From Candidatus Tanganyikabacteria bacterium (GTDB lineage Bacteria; Cyanobacteriota; Sericytochromatia; S15B-MN24; VGJW01): a stretch of 56,222 nucleotides of DNA. The stretch's first letter is position 1; each line of letters starts with the position of its first letter. The DNA is taken from contig VGJY01000006.1 of the NCBI GenBank assembly GCA_016867235.1, forward strand, positions 1 through 56,222. The letters are read 5' to 3'. A program made the translations under genes and the position numbers. Under the pieces are notes generated by a model that worked only from the letters and a program-made list of their open reading frames with translations, searched no databases and was not told the origin of the DNA. Below are positions 14,894 through 23,288 of this stretch, piece by piece.

Positions 14894-15550
14894 ATGTACG
14901 TCCTGGTGGCCGGCGGCGGCAAGATCGGCATGCACCTCATCCGCACGCTCCTCGGGCAGGGGCACGAGATAGCCCTCGTGGAGCAGGATCGCCGCGTCTG
15001 CACCCAGGTGGTGGAAGAGCTCAACGAGGTCATCGTCATCCATGGCGACGCGACCAACCCCGACAACCTCAGCCGGGCGGGGGCCGGGCGGGCGGACGTG
15101 ATCGTCGCGGCGGCGGGCCGCGACCAGGACAACTACATCATCTGCAAGATGGCCAAGCGGCTCTTCAACGTCAAGCGGGCCGTCGCCCGGGTCAACGACC
15201 CTCGCAACGAAGACCTGTTCCGCATCTCCGGCGTGGACTACCTGATCAGCGTGACGTCGATGGTATCCCAGGCGATCGAGCATGAAATCGTGCCCCATGC
15301 GATCATGACGCTCTTCACCTGGCATGAGCGCATGTCCATGCTCGAGATAGATCTGCAAATCGCCTCACCGGTCGTCGGCTTGCCCATCCGCAAGCTGGAT
15401 TTCCCGCCCGGTTCGATCCTGGCGGCCATCTGGCGGGCCGGCGAGCCCATCATTCCGGACGGCAACACGGTCCTGCAGGCCGGCGACGAGATCTTCGCGA
15501 TCACCGTCAAGGGTAGCGAGGACCTGCTGAAGAAGGCGTTGCTGGGATAA
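14894..15550 (+). CDS. TrkA family protein (RCK-N plus RCK-C)
   Basis: The 218-residue protein begins MYVLVAGGGKIGMHLIRTLL (Rossmann GxGxxG), has the acidic ribose-binding position in ALVEQD, the middle GDATNPDNLSRAG and DQDNYIICKMAKRLF typical of TrkA-N, and a TrkA-C domain from about residue 145 (VGLPIRKLDFPPGSILAAI, GDEIFAITVKG). It is the full-length partner of the gene in front of it. No TrkH/KtrB channel subunit follows. An APC-type permease does, 10 bases on, which suggests that permease is what they control. Confidence 0.88.
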   Translation: MYVLVAGGGKIGMHLIRTLLGQGHEIALVEQDRRVCTQVVEELNEVIVIHGDATNPDNLSRAGAGRADVIVAAAGRDQDNYIICKMAKRLFNVKRAVARVNDPRNEDLFRISGVDYLISVTSMVSQAIEHEIVPHAIMTLFTWHERMSMLEIDLQIASPVVGLPIRKLDFPPGSILAAIWRAGEPIIPDGNTVLQAGDEIFAITVKGSEDLLKKALLG

Positions 15551-15560
15551 GAGTCTAGCC

Positions 15561-17492
15561 TTGGGGGTTAATCCGGCCACTTCGCAGCGCGGCCCGCACA
15601 CCGCGCTTCCCTGGTACCTGGCCGCCGGCCTGGTCGGCGCCGATATCGGCACGTCGGTCTTCTACAGCACGGGAGTGCTTCTGCCGCACGTGGGCTACGC
15701 CGCGCCGTTCTTCGTGCTGGCCGTCGTGGTGACGATGTGGCTTTTCAAGACCACGTACCAGGAGGGCTGCTCGGTCAATCCGGTCAACGGCGGCGCCTAC
15801 GCGATGATGCTGAACACCGTGGGCCGTCGCTCCGGTCTGGTGGTCGGCTCGCTGACCATCCTGTCCTACCTCGCGACGGCAGTGGTGAGCGCGCTCGCCG
15901 GCGCCCACTACCTGTCGTCGCTGTGGGGCGGACACTGGCCGCTCTGGGGCATCTTCGCGGTGGCGGCCATCCCGGTGATGGCCTTCGCGGTGCTCAACCT
16001 GTTCGGACTCAAGGAGTCGACCCGCGTGGTCTTCGTGATCGCGGTCTTCCACTTCGCGATGCTCATCGTGATGGACGTCTGGGGCCTCTGGATCGCGCTG
16101 ACCCAGGGCGCCCACTGGGAACGCCTCACCCAGGGCTTCGGGCAACTCACCGCCTACGGAGTGCTGCTGGGCTTCGCGTCGGCCTTCCTGGGCATCACCG
16201 GCTTCGAGTCGGCCGCGCAGATCGTCGAGGAGATCGAACGCCCCATCACCCGGTCGGTGCGGTGGATCTACACGACCATCGTGGCCCTGGTGAGCTTCAC
16301 GTCGCCGCTTTCGTCCCTGCTGATCATCGTGTTGCTGCCCGAGCCGATGATCGAGGGCTACCGCAACAACCTGATGTCCGGCCTCGCCCTGGTCGAGGGC
16401 GGCAACCCGTGGCTGGTCGCCCTGGTGCTCAACGCGATGCTCACCCTCTTCGCGGCGGTCAACACGGCCTATGCCGGCGCCACCGGCTTGATGACCACGA
16501 TGGGCCAGCAGGGCAACCTCCCGGCGTTCGTGCTCGCCCGCTGGTCCGCCCGCATTCCCGCGTTCAAGGGTTATCCCTTCGTCGCGCTGCCATTCATGGC
16601 GGCCAGCCTGGTCATGATGGCCGTGTTCCCCGGCAACGTCGATCAACTGGGCGCCATCTACGGCATGGCGTTCCTGGGCGTGATGATCTCGTACTGCGCG
16701 GGCGTCGTCCTGACGCGCCTGTACCATCCGGGGAAGGTCAGCCGCGCCGACTTCCTCACGCGCTGGACCTTCCGCTGGAGCAACCGCGATATCCCGGTCC
16801 CGCCGCTGCTGGGCGCCGGCTTGCTGCTCGTCGCAGAGGTGACGCTGATCCTCACCGACCACGAGGCCCGCAATCTCGGCCTGCAGCTCTTCCTGGGCGT
16901 TCTCCTGGTGATGGGGATGTACCGCCTGGGCATCGTGGAAGGGCGCATGGTCAAGATCCCCGACCTGCGGCTCGGGATGGGCCGCCTGCGCGGGCGGCGC
17001 AACCTGCCCGAGGAACTGCCGCGCCTGGCGGTGTGCGTCAAGGAGTTCGAACCGGACCGAGTCGTCAACGTCCTGGCCTACGTCCTCAAGAAGCACGCGG
17101 CCGCCGGCCCGCTCGAGGTCGTGATCTTCCACGCGCAGGATGCCGGCGAGTCGGTGGCCGAACTCGAGAAGCTCTCGCGGGTGATCTCGCAACAGCTCGA
17201 GGAGTTCGAGTTCTTCGAGACCAAGGACTTCATCCTCACGGTGAAGGTCCTGCCGGGAAACCTCGACGAGGTGCTGCCCGAGTACTTCCGCGCCAATCCC
17301 GTGACGATGGTCTACATCGGCACCGGCCCCGACGCCGCGGCCTCCGAGCGCCTGCGGGAGCACCTCTCGAACGAACTGGAGCTCAACGTCAACCGCATCG
17401 ACGAGGAATCGTTGCCCAAGGGGCCGGGCATCTGGTTCCAGCAGTGGCTGGCCGAGCGCGCCAGCGGCGCGGGGGGGCAACTGGAAGTCTGA
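15561..17492 (+). CDS. APC-superfamily permease with a C-terminal cytosolic domain, probable potassium or amino-acid transporter
   Basis: This 643-residue protein has twelve or so membrane spans over residues 15-455. An unwound helix 1 shows as GLVGADIGTSVFYSTG, and CSVNPVNGGAYAMMLNTVGR is the typical APC helix-3 region. A 170-residue soluble tail follows (LPRLAVCVKEFEPDRVVNVLAYVLKKHA) with a USP-like fold. The layout matches KimA-type K+ importers and related amino-acid permeases. It starts at TTG 10 bases after trkA, and no better start is visible. Operon with two RCK proteins favours K+. Its TGA stop is also the left target repeat of a MITE copy. Confidence 0.8.
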   Translation: MGVNPATSQRGPHTALPWYLAAGLVGADIGTSVFYSTGVLLPHVGYAAPFFVLAVVVTMWLFKTTYQEGCSVNPVNGGAYAMMLNTVGRRSGLVVGSLTILSYLATAVVSALAGAHYLSSLWGGHWPLWGIFAVAAIPVMAFAVLNLFGLKESTRVVFVIAVFHFAMLIVMDVWGLWIALTQGAHWERLTQGFGQLTAYGVLLGFASAFLGITGFESAAQIVEEIERPITRSVRWIYTTIVALVSFTSPLSSLLIIVLLPEPMIEGYRNNLMSGLALVEGGNPWLVALVLNAMLTLFAAVNTAYAGATGLMTTMGQQGNLPAFVLARWSARIPAFKGYPFVALPFMAASLVMMAVFPGNVDQLGAIYGMAFLGVMISYCAGVVLTRLYHPGKVSRADFLTRWTFRWSNRDIPVPPLLGAGLLLVAEVTLILTDHEARNLGLQLFLGVLLVMGMYRLGIVEGRMVKIPDLRLGMGRLRGRRNLPEELPRLAVCVKEFEPDRVVNVLAYVLKKHAAAGPLEVVIFHAQDAGESVAELEKLSRVISQQLEEFEFFETKDFILTVKVLPGNLDEVLPEYFRANPVTMVYIGTGPDAAASERLREHLSNELELNVNRIDEESLPKGPGIWFQQWLAERASGAGGQLEV

Positions 17493-17620
17493 GCGCGCCG
17501 CTCAAATGGCCCAGCGGCACTCGGCCGCAGGCACGGAGGCCTGCGCCACCGATGCAGCGGGTGGGGCCGGCCTCTGTGCCCGCCGCGATGCCGGGCGAAG
17601 TCAAGCGAGCCGCGCTATGA
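17490..17620 (+). mobile_element. MITE-like element, copy A
   Basis: This 131-base repeat is flanked by TGA on both sides (17490-17492, which is the stop of the permease gene, and 17618-17620). The body matches copy B at about 85% by eye. It contains two internal hairpins: GCAGGC/GCCTGC around the ACGGAG core, and a decayed GGCCGGC/GCCGGCC. Terminal inverted repeats are worn (left GCGCGCCGCTCAAATG, right inverse TAGCGCGGCTCGCTTG). It encodes no protein, so it would need a transposase from elsewhere. Confidence 0.75.
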
Positions 17621-17665
17621 GCGCGCCGCGGTCGCCTGCTCGCGTCAGGGGCAGCTTCGACCGGT

Positions 17666-18487
17666 CTACCGCGGCTGCCGGTCGATGAGGCGGACGAAGC
17701 CGCCGGCATCCGGCTGGAACCGGCCCGCGAAGTCGCGCTCCGCGACCGATCCGTCCTTCAGGACGAACCGGGCCCGGTAGGCCAGGCCGCCCTCGGAGGG
17801 CGTGGTCGCGACCACCGCGGGATCCTTGTCGCCCAGCTCCAGTCCGGTCGCGGCGGCATCTTCCCTGAGCTGATCGGGACCCAGCACGTAACTCGCGAAG
17901 TGCCCGGCGTCGTGCAACTGGAACACCAACTGGTCGTCGGGGCGGCCTTCATGCGCCACGAGGGCGCCGCCCACGAAGTAGGCGTCGAGATACAGGTCGC
18001 CGCGCCTGGAACCCGCCTGCCAGGTCGTCTCCTTGCCCGTCTGCTCGTCGCGGGCCAGGAGCAGGTTCGCGCCGGGATAGCCGGCCTCGCAGACCCTGGC
18101 CGTGAAGCGCCCGTCGGCCGACGTGGCGACCTTCTTGACGACCGGTGCGACGAAGTCGTGCTTGGCGAAGAGTTCGCCCGCGTAGAGAATCTTGCCCTTG
18201 TCGTCCTGGATGGTGCCCTTCGCGCCCGGGGCGGCGCCCGCAAGGCCCGCGTTGGCACCGATCGACTTGCCGCTCCAGGCGTACACCCGGCCGTTGAGCG
18301 TGCCGTCGGGCCCCTTGCCCTGGAGGACGACGTAGTCCATGTAACCGTAGCGGCGGCGAAACTCGTCGAGGTAGCCCGCGGCGTCGCTCCCCGAGTACAT
18401 GGCCACGACCTTCACGGGGGCCTGCTGCACGCCGGATCCCTGGATCTTCAGGAACCTCGGGGGCTCGCCGCTGACCTTCTTTGGCAT
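17666..18487 (-). CDS. Unknown soluble protein
   Basis: The 273-residue protein starts at the ATG at 18487, where GGAGG lies 5 bases upstream; the frame is open further back but without a ribosome site. It begins MPKKVSGEPPRFLKIQGSGV, has no signal peptide or membrane span, and looks beta-rich with repeated Gly-Asp turns (YVVLQGKGPDGTLNGRVYAWSGK, KGTIQDDKGKILYAGELF, VHEGRPDDQLVFQLHDAGH). One part (FTARVCEAGYPGANLLLARDEQTG) resembles a carboxypeptidase-regulatory-like or invasin-type fold, but this is weak. No neighbour gives a clue: it is divergent from the AttH-like lipoprotein gene. Confidence 0.65.
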   Translation of the reverse strand: MPKKVSGEPPRFLKIQGSGVQQAPVKVVAMYSGSDAAGYLDEFRRRYGYMDYVVLQGKGPDGTLNGRVYAWSGKSIGANAGLAGAAPGAKGTIQDDKGKILYAGELFAKHDFVAPVVKKVATSADGRFTARVCEAGYPGANLLLARDEQTGKETTWQAGSRRGDLYLDAYFVGGALVAHEGRPDDQLVFQLHDAGHFASYVLGPDQLREDAAATGLELGDKDPAVVATTPSEGGLAYRARFVLKDGSVAERDFAGRFQPDAGGFVRLIDRQPR

Positions 18488-18557
18488 CTTCTCCTCCGTT
18501 TCGGGAGTTATCGGCCGCGGCATCCGGGCGCGCTGTCGGGAAATCTTAAACGGAGGG

Positions 18558-18593
18558 TTAACGCTCGGTAAAAGATGTGCTAAAACAGACATG
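18558..18593 (+). promoter_or_regulatory. Promoter of the AttH-like lipoprotein gene, leaderless start
   Basis: TTAACG (18558-18563), 17 bases, TAAAAC (18581-18586) give a usable sigma-70 promoter whose expected start is at the GTG at 18593, so the mRNA would have no leader. There is no ribosome site in front of that GTG. The motif TAAACGGAGGGTTAA (18547-18561) overlaps the -35 and resembles a motif at 39976-39990. Confidence 0.45.
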
Positions 18594-19939
18594 TGCGGAA
18601 CTTCTGGGCGATCTCGCTGGCGCTGCTCGCGACGGCTTGCGGCGGGCCGGCACTCGTAGCTGATCTCGGCGGAGATGCGGCGCCGGCGGGATCCGCTGCG
18701 CCGCGGACCTATGCGGCCGATCCGCGCGGCTGGTCGCGTGCCGAGATCCTCGCCCGCAGCGCCGAGGTCCTGGCCGAGGCGGCCGGCGACGGCAGCACGG
18801 TCGACCGGTTCACCGCATTCGCCGCGGGACCGGACCCGGATCCGGCCGGCACCCGGGAGATCGCCCGGCAGGCGCTAGGCCGCCTTGTCAAGCGCGATCC
18901 GGAGCGCCGCGGCGCGGGCCAGGGAGCCGCCCTGGCCGCCGACCGGGCGAAGGTGGAGGCCATCGCCTCCGGCCGCGTGGCGCCGGCAACGGCGCCCGCC
19001 CGGGAGCCGATCGCCTTCCCCCGCGACGAGGGGGCCCACTGGGACGCCCTGACCGAATGGTGGTACCTCAACGGCCATCTGGCCGGCGGCGCCGAGCGTT
19101 TCGGCTTCGAGTTCACGCTGTTCCGGGTGGGGCCGTTGCTGTATTTCGCGCACGTCGCCCTCACCGACGAGACGGGCAAGCGCTTCCACTACGTCCGCGA
19201 GTGGTACACGCCGGGCAAGACCGCCTCCGCCGACAAGGCCCTGGACGTGCGCTACGGCCCGCATCGCATCCACGCGACCGCGCCCGGCGCCTACGCCATG
19301 ACGGGCGTCGCCGGCAAGGGCACCGGCTTCGACCTGCAACTGGCGAGCCGCAAGCAGCCCATGCTCATAAACGGCGACGGCAACATCGACATGCCCGAGG
19401 GCAAGGACTCGCGTTACTACTCGCTCACCCGCATGGACGCGGGCGGCACCGTCACGGTCGGCGGGCGGCGCCTGGCGGTGACCGGCCTGGTCTGGCTGGA
19501 TCACCAGTGGGGGCCCTTCTACGTGTCGGGCTTCAAGGAGCGCTGGGACTGGTTCTCCGTGCAACTCGACGACGGCACCGACTACAACCTCTTCGCGTTC
19601 CGCGCCGCGGACGGCACGCCCCTGGCGCGGCACGTCAACAAGCTGGACGCCCGGGGCGCCTACCGCGGCGGCGGCCGGCTCGAACTGGGCCGCGACACCT
19701 GGTGGCAGAGCCCCCGCACGGGCCTGCGCTACACCACCCGCTGGACGCTGGACCTGCCCGACGCCGGCGAGCGCATCGCCGTGGAGACGGTGCTGCCGGA
19801 GCAAGAAGTGGCGCGATACTTCGCGTTCCCCATCGATCCGCTCCCGCAGTACTGGGAGGGCCGCATGCGCGCGACCAAGACGCGCGCCGACGCTTCCCGC
19901 AGCGGCGGCGTGGCCTACTGCGAGACCTTCGGCTTCTAG
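18593..19939 (+). CDS. AttH/CrtC-like lipocalin-fold lipoprotein
   Basis: This 448-residue protein has an N-terminal lipoprotein signal (MRNFWAISLALLATACGG, lipid Cys at 16) and a 100-residue helical linker. From about 135 comes the AttH/CrtC domain: HWDALTEWWYLNGHLAGG, FGFEFTLFRVG, a middle SRYYSLTRMDAGGTVTVGG, LVWLDHQWGPF, RWDWFSVQLDDGTDYNLFAFR and a final PQYWEGRM. AttH-like proteins have two lipocalin barrels; the family includes carotenoid 1,2-hydratases. No carotenoid gene is nearby and it is lipid-anchored outside, so a lipid-handling role is more likely than carotenoid work. That is inference. Confidence 0.82.
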   Translation: MRNFWAISLALLATACGGPALVADLGGDAAPAGSAAPRTYAADPRGWSRAEILARSAEVLAEAAGDGSTVDRFTAFAAGPDPDPAGTREIARQALGRLVKRDPERRGAGQGAALAADRAKVEAIASGRVAPATAPAREPIAFPRDEGAHWDALTEWWYLNGHLAGGAERFGFEFTLFRVGPLLYFAHVALTDETGKRFHYVREWYTPGKTASADKALDVRYGPHRIHATAPGAYAMTGVAGKGTGFDLQLASRKQPMLINGDGNIDMPEGKDSRYYSLTRMDAGGTVTVGGRRLAVTGLVWLDHQWGPFYVSGFKERWDWFSVQLDDGTDYNLFAFRAADGTPLARHVNKLDARGAYRGGGRLELGRDTWWQSPRTGLRYTTRWTLDLPDAGERIAVETVLPEQEVARYFAFPIDPLPQYWEGRMRATKTRADASRSGGVAYCETFGF

Positions 19940-19964
19940 CCGGCCGACCCCCCGGCGCGGCAAA

Positions 19965-20525
19965 TCACGTCGTGCCGCCGATGACGGCGAACCCCTCCTT
20001 GCGCGCCGCAGAGCCGAGCCGGTCGTCAAGGCACACGAAGGGAACCTTCGGTGCGGCCGGGGGAGCGAGCATCAGGGCCGCGGCAAGGTGCAGGGCGTCC
20101 GCGGCGCGCAGCGGGTGCGTACGGAGGAGGCGGCGGGCCGTGATCCGGACGCCGTTGGTCGGCAAGACCTCGGACCAGGCGCCGGCGAGGCTGTCGAGCT
20201 TGCCCAGCGCCGCTTCCGCCTCGGATTCGGTGATGTCCTTGTCGCGCTCGAGCCGGGCGATCGCGCTGGCGCACTCGACCGGAGCCGCCCACCAGACAAC
20301 CAGCTCCGGGTCGGCCCGGAACAGGCGCGTGATAGCGGCGCTCAAATGACCTGGCGCCTATCGGACGCAGGCACGGAGGCCTGCGCCACCGATGCAACGG
20401 GTGGGGCCGGCCTCCGTGCCGGCCGCGATGCCGGAGCGAAGTCATCAGAGCCGCGCTATGAGACCCTCCGAGTACTCCTGCTCTACCAGGAGCGGCACGA
20501 GCGCAGAGGCGTCCCAGAACCTCAT
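19965..20525 (-). pseudogene. vapC: VapC PIN-domain toxin split by a MITE
   Basis: The gene starts at ATG 20525 with MRFWDASALVPLLVEQ, which has the PIN Asp in WDAS, and reads EYSEGL before running into the element and a TGA. Beyond the element it resumes TRLFRADPELVVWW, PVECASAIARLERD (Glu), PLRAADALHLAAALM (Asp) and FVCLDDRLGSAA. Removing the element with one copy of its 3-base target joins GGT CTC ACG CGC in frame and rebuilds a normal 143-residue VapC. The toxin is therefore inactive, though an internal ATG could make the C-terminal 126 residues, which lack the first catalytic Asp. The ATG overlaps the antitoxin stop. Confidence 0.9.
20330..20461 (+). mobile_element. MITE-like element, copy B, inserted in vapC
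   Basis: A 126-base body lies between two TGA trinucleotides (20330-20332 and 20459-20461), which are TCA in the orientation of vapC. The ends are inverted repeats: left TAGCGGCGCTCAAATGAC, right inverse TAGCGCGGCTCTGATGAC, with 14 of 18 positions identical. Internal palindromes are GCAGGC/GCCTGC and GGCCGGC/GCCGGCC. Removing it with one TGA restores vapC exactly, which fixes the boundaries and shows that it moved. Confidence 0.88.
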
Positions 20526-20884
20526 CTCCAGTCCTCGCGACGCTCGGCCAGGAGCGCGCCCAGGATGTCGGCACCGGAGGCGCTCCTGACAGGCTCCCAT
20601 GCCCCGGCCAGGGCTAGCGGGCTTGCCGCCGCGCGTCTGACCAGTCCGGAGCGTTCCAGCGCCGGGAGACCCTCGGTCAAGTCATCGTCCGCCCACGCTA
20701 TCGGAACCAGGCGAGCGACCGGTCTGTCCCGGTCGACGATGGTGATGGACTCCCCGTTTCGGACGCGATCCAGCAGGGCGCTCAGGTTGTTCTTGGTCTG
20801 GGAAATCGTCGCGCGCGGCGCGGCAGGATCGGGGTGACGAGGAGTGCTCGCCCCAGGCTTCTGGGCTCTGTTGCCCTGTTTCAT
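20522..20884 (-). CDS. vapB: Phd/YefM-type antitoxin (VapB partner of the split VapC)
   Basis: The 120-residue protein has a basic, proline-rich start of about 23 residues and then the Phd/YefM DNA-binding fold: RATISQTKNNLSALLDRVRNGESITIVDRDRPVARLVP. The C-terminal part (about 65-120) should wrap the toxin. The ATG stands with no ribosome site directly at the predicted transcription start, so it is probably leaderless. The stop overlaps the toxin start as ATGA, the usual coupling. With the toxin broken, it may now act only as a repressor or neutralise related toxins. Confidence 0.88.
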   Translation of the reverse strand: MKQGNRAQKPGASTPRHPDPAAPRATISQTKNNLSALLDRVRNGESITIVDRDRPVARLVPIAWADDDLTEGLPALERSGLVRRAAASPLALAGAWEPVRSASGADILGALLAERREDWR

Positions 20885-20886
20885 GA

Positions 20887-20919
20887 GGCTATAATAGCCA
20901 TTTCATGCTCGCGAGGCAA
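20887..20919 (-). promoter_or_regulatory. vapBC promoter with overlapping operator
   Basis: On the minus strand TTGCCT (20914-20919), 17 bases, and TATTAT (20891-20896) form a promoter whose start falls at about 20884, the first base of the vapB ATG. The inverted repeat GGCTAT-T-ATAGCC (20887-20899) sits across the -10 box, where antitoxins of this family bind to repress their own operon. Confidence 0.7.
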
Positions 20920-20977
20920 CGCTGCGGGCGCGCGGCGCGACTCCGATCCGCGACGCCGCGCCGTTTCCCCGGCGACG

Positions 20978-23182
20978 CTACTTCGCCGGCCCGGTGTCCG
21001 GGTTGGCGAGCCAGCCGTCGACGATGGAGCGCGGGTCCTGGAACGCACCGTCGTTGGTGAATGAGAGCGTCTTCTTCTTCTCTTCGTCCTTGAGCGTGAT
21101 CTCGCCTATCTTGAAGCCGTCGCGGCCGGCGATTCGGGCGTACATGGCGAACTCGCGGATGGCGTCCACGCCCAGGTTGCCGCTCTCGTCCTTGAGCAGG
21201 CGCGCCCGATCGGCCGGGGTGGGGGCCCGCCGGAGCTTGCCGACCAGGTCCACGAGGCGCCTGGATTCGTCGTACGCCGCCGCGTCTTCCCAGAGGGTAC
21301 GACCGGTCAACCAGTAGTACTCCTGGTCCCGGGTCTGGCCGTGGTCGTTGCTGCGCGAGTGCTCCGGCCCCGCCTCGAGGAGGCGAATGACCGTGGCGTG
21401 CTCGGGGTGGTCCTTGGCGAGCCAAGGGGTGGTCCGCCAGGCCGTGTCGGTCTCGAACCAGAACAGGTGAGTCTGCTCCCAGGGCCGGTCGAGTTCTTCG
21501 TAGCCGGCGGCGAAGGCCTTGTGCAGGTCGTCGTCGGAGGCCGAAAGCAGCCGGTCGATGCCCTTGTCGTTGAGCGCGAAGTCCACGATGCGCTTGCTGC
21601 GGCCGTAGCTCGACAGGAACTTCTCGTCGGCGAGCAGCTTTTCCGGGTCGGGCGTGGTCACCCCGAGGGTCTTGGCAAGGGTGACGAAGCGGCGGATGTC
21701 GGCGGTGGGCGTCGACCAGTCCACCTTGGTCTCGTTGCGCATGCGCAGGTTGAGCCGCGTCGGGCCGTCGTTTGCCCGTTGCGCGATGAACTGGCGCTGC
21801 GTCTCGCGCTTGCCCTTCCACCACCGCGTGACGATGTCCTGGTAGGTGTTGTCGAGTTGGGCTCGGTCGTAGTGCAGGACGCCTTCCCGATTGAAGAGGC
21901 GGCCTTGCGCCACTTCGGCCCGCGATGTCGACTTGAGGAGGTCGATGCCGCCGAAGCGAGCCCGCAGTTCGTTGGCGGTGGCCTCGGAATGCTCGGTGAG
22001 CCACACCGCCTCGACGCCGCTGTCCGGGCCAAGCTTGTCCAGGGTGTCCGCCGGCCGGGTGTCGAGGGTCATCAGCGCCTCGTAGGCCCTGGCCGCCTCT
22101 GGCTTCGAAAGGTCCAGGACGTAGTTCTTGAGCTCCTTTTCGGCTTCCGAGGTGCTGAGCACGTCCCGCACCTCCAGGCTCAGCCACTTCTCTATTTCCC
22201 GGGTGATCTTCTTGGCGACGAAGTTCTTGCCCTTGTCGACGTACTTGTTGTCCGTGTCGGGCACGACGTCGTTCAGGTTGCCGTGGACGCCCGCCCGTGC
22301 GCCGACCGCGATGCCCTTGGCATCGGTGTCCACGCGGGCGATCGACACGAAGACCTTCTGGCCGTCCAGGCGCTTCACGCGCACCGACAGGTCGGCTTCC
22401 TTGGAGACGTACGCGTCGGTACCGAAGGACGTGCCGATGGACCACGGGCCGCGCAGCGGTACCCACGTGTCGCCCACCCGGGCGCCGGCGCCCACGGCCA
22501 GGCGGCCCACGCCGCGCAACGTGACTTCCGTGCCCTCGCCGAGATCCCTCGCGGTGTCGGCGTCGAAGGGCAGTTTCACCGACAGGTTCTTCGCGGCCTC
22601 GCCCACGTTGTGGACGTACGGCGACAGGACCGACAAGCCCAGGGAAGCGCTTGCCGAGAAGCCCACGCTCAGGTTGACCGGGCCCACGGGCGTCCAGAAC
22701 GGCACGCCGACCCACGGGTTGATCGCGCCGCGCAACTCGGCCCAGGTGACGCCCTTGCCGGATTGCTGGATGCGTTCGGTCATGCGCTGGCGGTTGGGGT
22801 CGTTCTTGATCAAGCCGTCGCTGTTCTTGATGGGCTTGACGCGCATGTCGAAGCCGACGCCGCCGAATTGCGAGAATTGCAGCGAGGGGGGCCGATAGCC
22901 GTAATCCTTGTAGAACGCGGTGTCGGCGAGTTTGTCGCCCACCTTGCCCATCAGCGAATCCCCGGTCTTGCCGGCCTTGGGCGCCGCGTCGGTGGGCGGG
23001 GCCTGGCGGCTCGGATCGGGCGTGTAACTGTCGTTGCCTAGCGGACTCGCGCCCTCGGGCGAGCCGTCGCGGCGCGGCAGTGGCTTCGCTTCGCTCGGGC
23101 GGGCAGAGACGCCCGCCTTACCGCTAGCGGGGCGAACCGGCGCCAACGGGGCGCGCGCCAATATCTCGAATGGCTTGACCAC
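20978..23182 (-). CDS. Large orphan protein, unknown function
   Basis: The 734-residue protein starts at a GTG at 23182, preceded by GGGAGAGG; the frame is open further but without protein-like content. Residues 1-75 are low-complexity and rich in Ala, Pro, Arg. About 80-330 is glycine-rich and strand-like (FSQFGGVGFDMRVKP, NPWVGVPFWTPVGPVNLSVG, RGVGRLAVGAGARVGDTWVP, VSIARVDTDAKGIAVGARAG), which looks like a barrel or beta-helix surface. About 340-734 is charged and helical, with many Asp, Lys and Arg. No signal peptide, catalytic motif or known domain is visible. It is isolated between vapB and a divergent reductase gene. Confidence 0.75.
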   Translation of the reverse strand: MVKPFEILARAPLAPVRPASGKAGVSARPSEAKPLPRRDGSPEGASPLGNDSYTPDPSRQAPPTDAAPKAGKTGDSLMGKVGDKLADTAFYKDYGYRPPSLQFSQFGGVGFDMRVKPIKNSDGLIKNDPNRQRMTERIQQSGKGVTWAELRGAINPWVGVPFWTPVGPVNLSVGFSASASLGLSVLSPYVHNVGEAAKNLSVKLPFDADTARDLGEGTEVTLRGVGRLAVGAGARVGDTWVPLRGPWSIGTSFGTDAYVSKEADLSVRVKRLDGQKVFVSIARVDTDAKGIAVGARAGVHGNLNDVVPDTDNKYVDKGKNFVAKKITREIEKWLSLEVRDVLSTSEAEKELKNYVLDLSKPEAARAYEALMTLDTRPADTLDKLGPDSGVEAVWLTEHSEATANELRARFGGIDLLKSTSRAEVAQGRLFNREGVLHYDRAQLDNTYQDIVTRWWKGKRETQRQFIAQRANDGPTRLNLRMRNETKVDWSTPTADIRRFVTLAKTLGVTTPDPEKLLADEKFLSSYGRSKRIVDFALNDKGIDRLLSASDDDLHKAFAAGYEELDRPWEQTHLFWFETDTAWRTTPWLAKDHPEHATVIRLLEAGPEHSRSNDHGQTRDQEYYWLTGRTLWEDAAAYDESRRLVDLVGKLRRAPTPADRARLLKDESGNLGVDAIREFAMYARIAGRDGFKIGEITLKDEEKKKTLSFTNDGAFQDPRSIVDGWLANPDTGPAK

Positions 23183-23288
23183 AGCACTACCTCTCCCTCT
23201 GGCGACGATCCCTCGCGTCGCTTGGTAATCGGAGTTGTCAGCCTCCCGTTGGCAGAAGTTGCCGGAATTTGGTAAGGGTAGGGCTAAG

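Noticed and set aside
15555-17480. 641-codon open frame antisense to the permease gene
   Set aside because: High-GC coding DNA leaves long antisense frames; this one is rich in His, Arg, Asp and Glu, typical of a shadow, while the sense frame has clear membrane segments.
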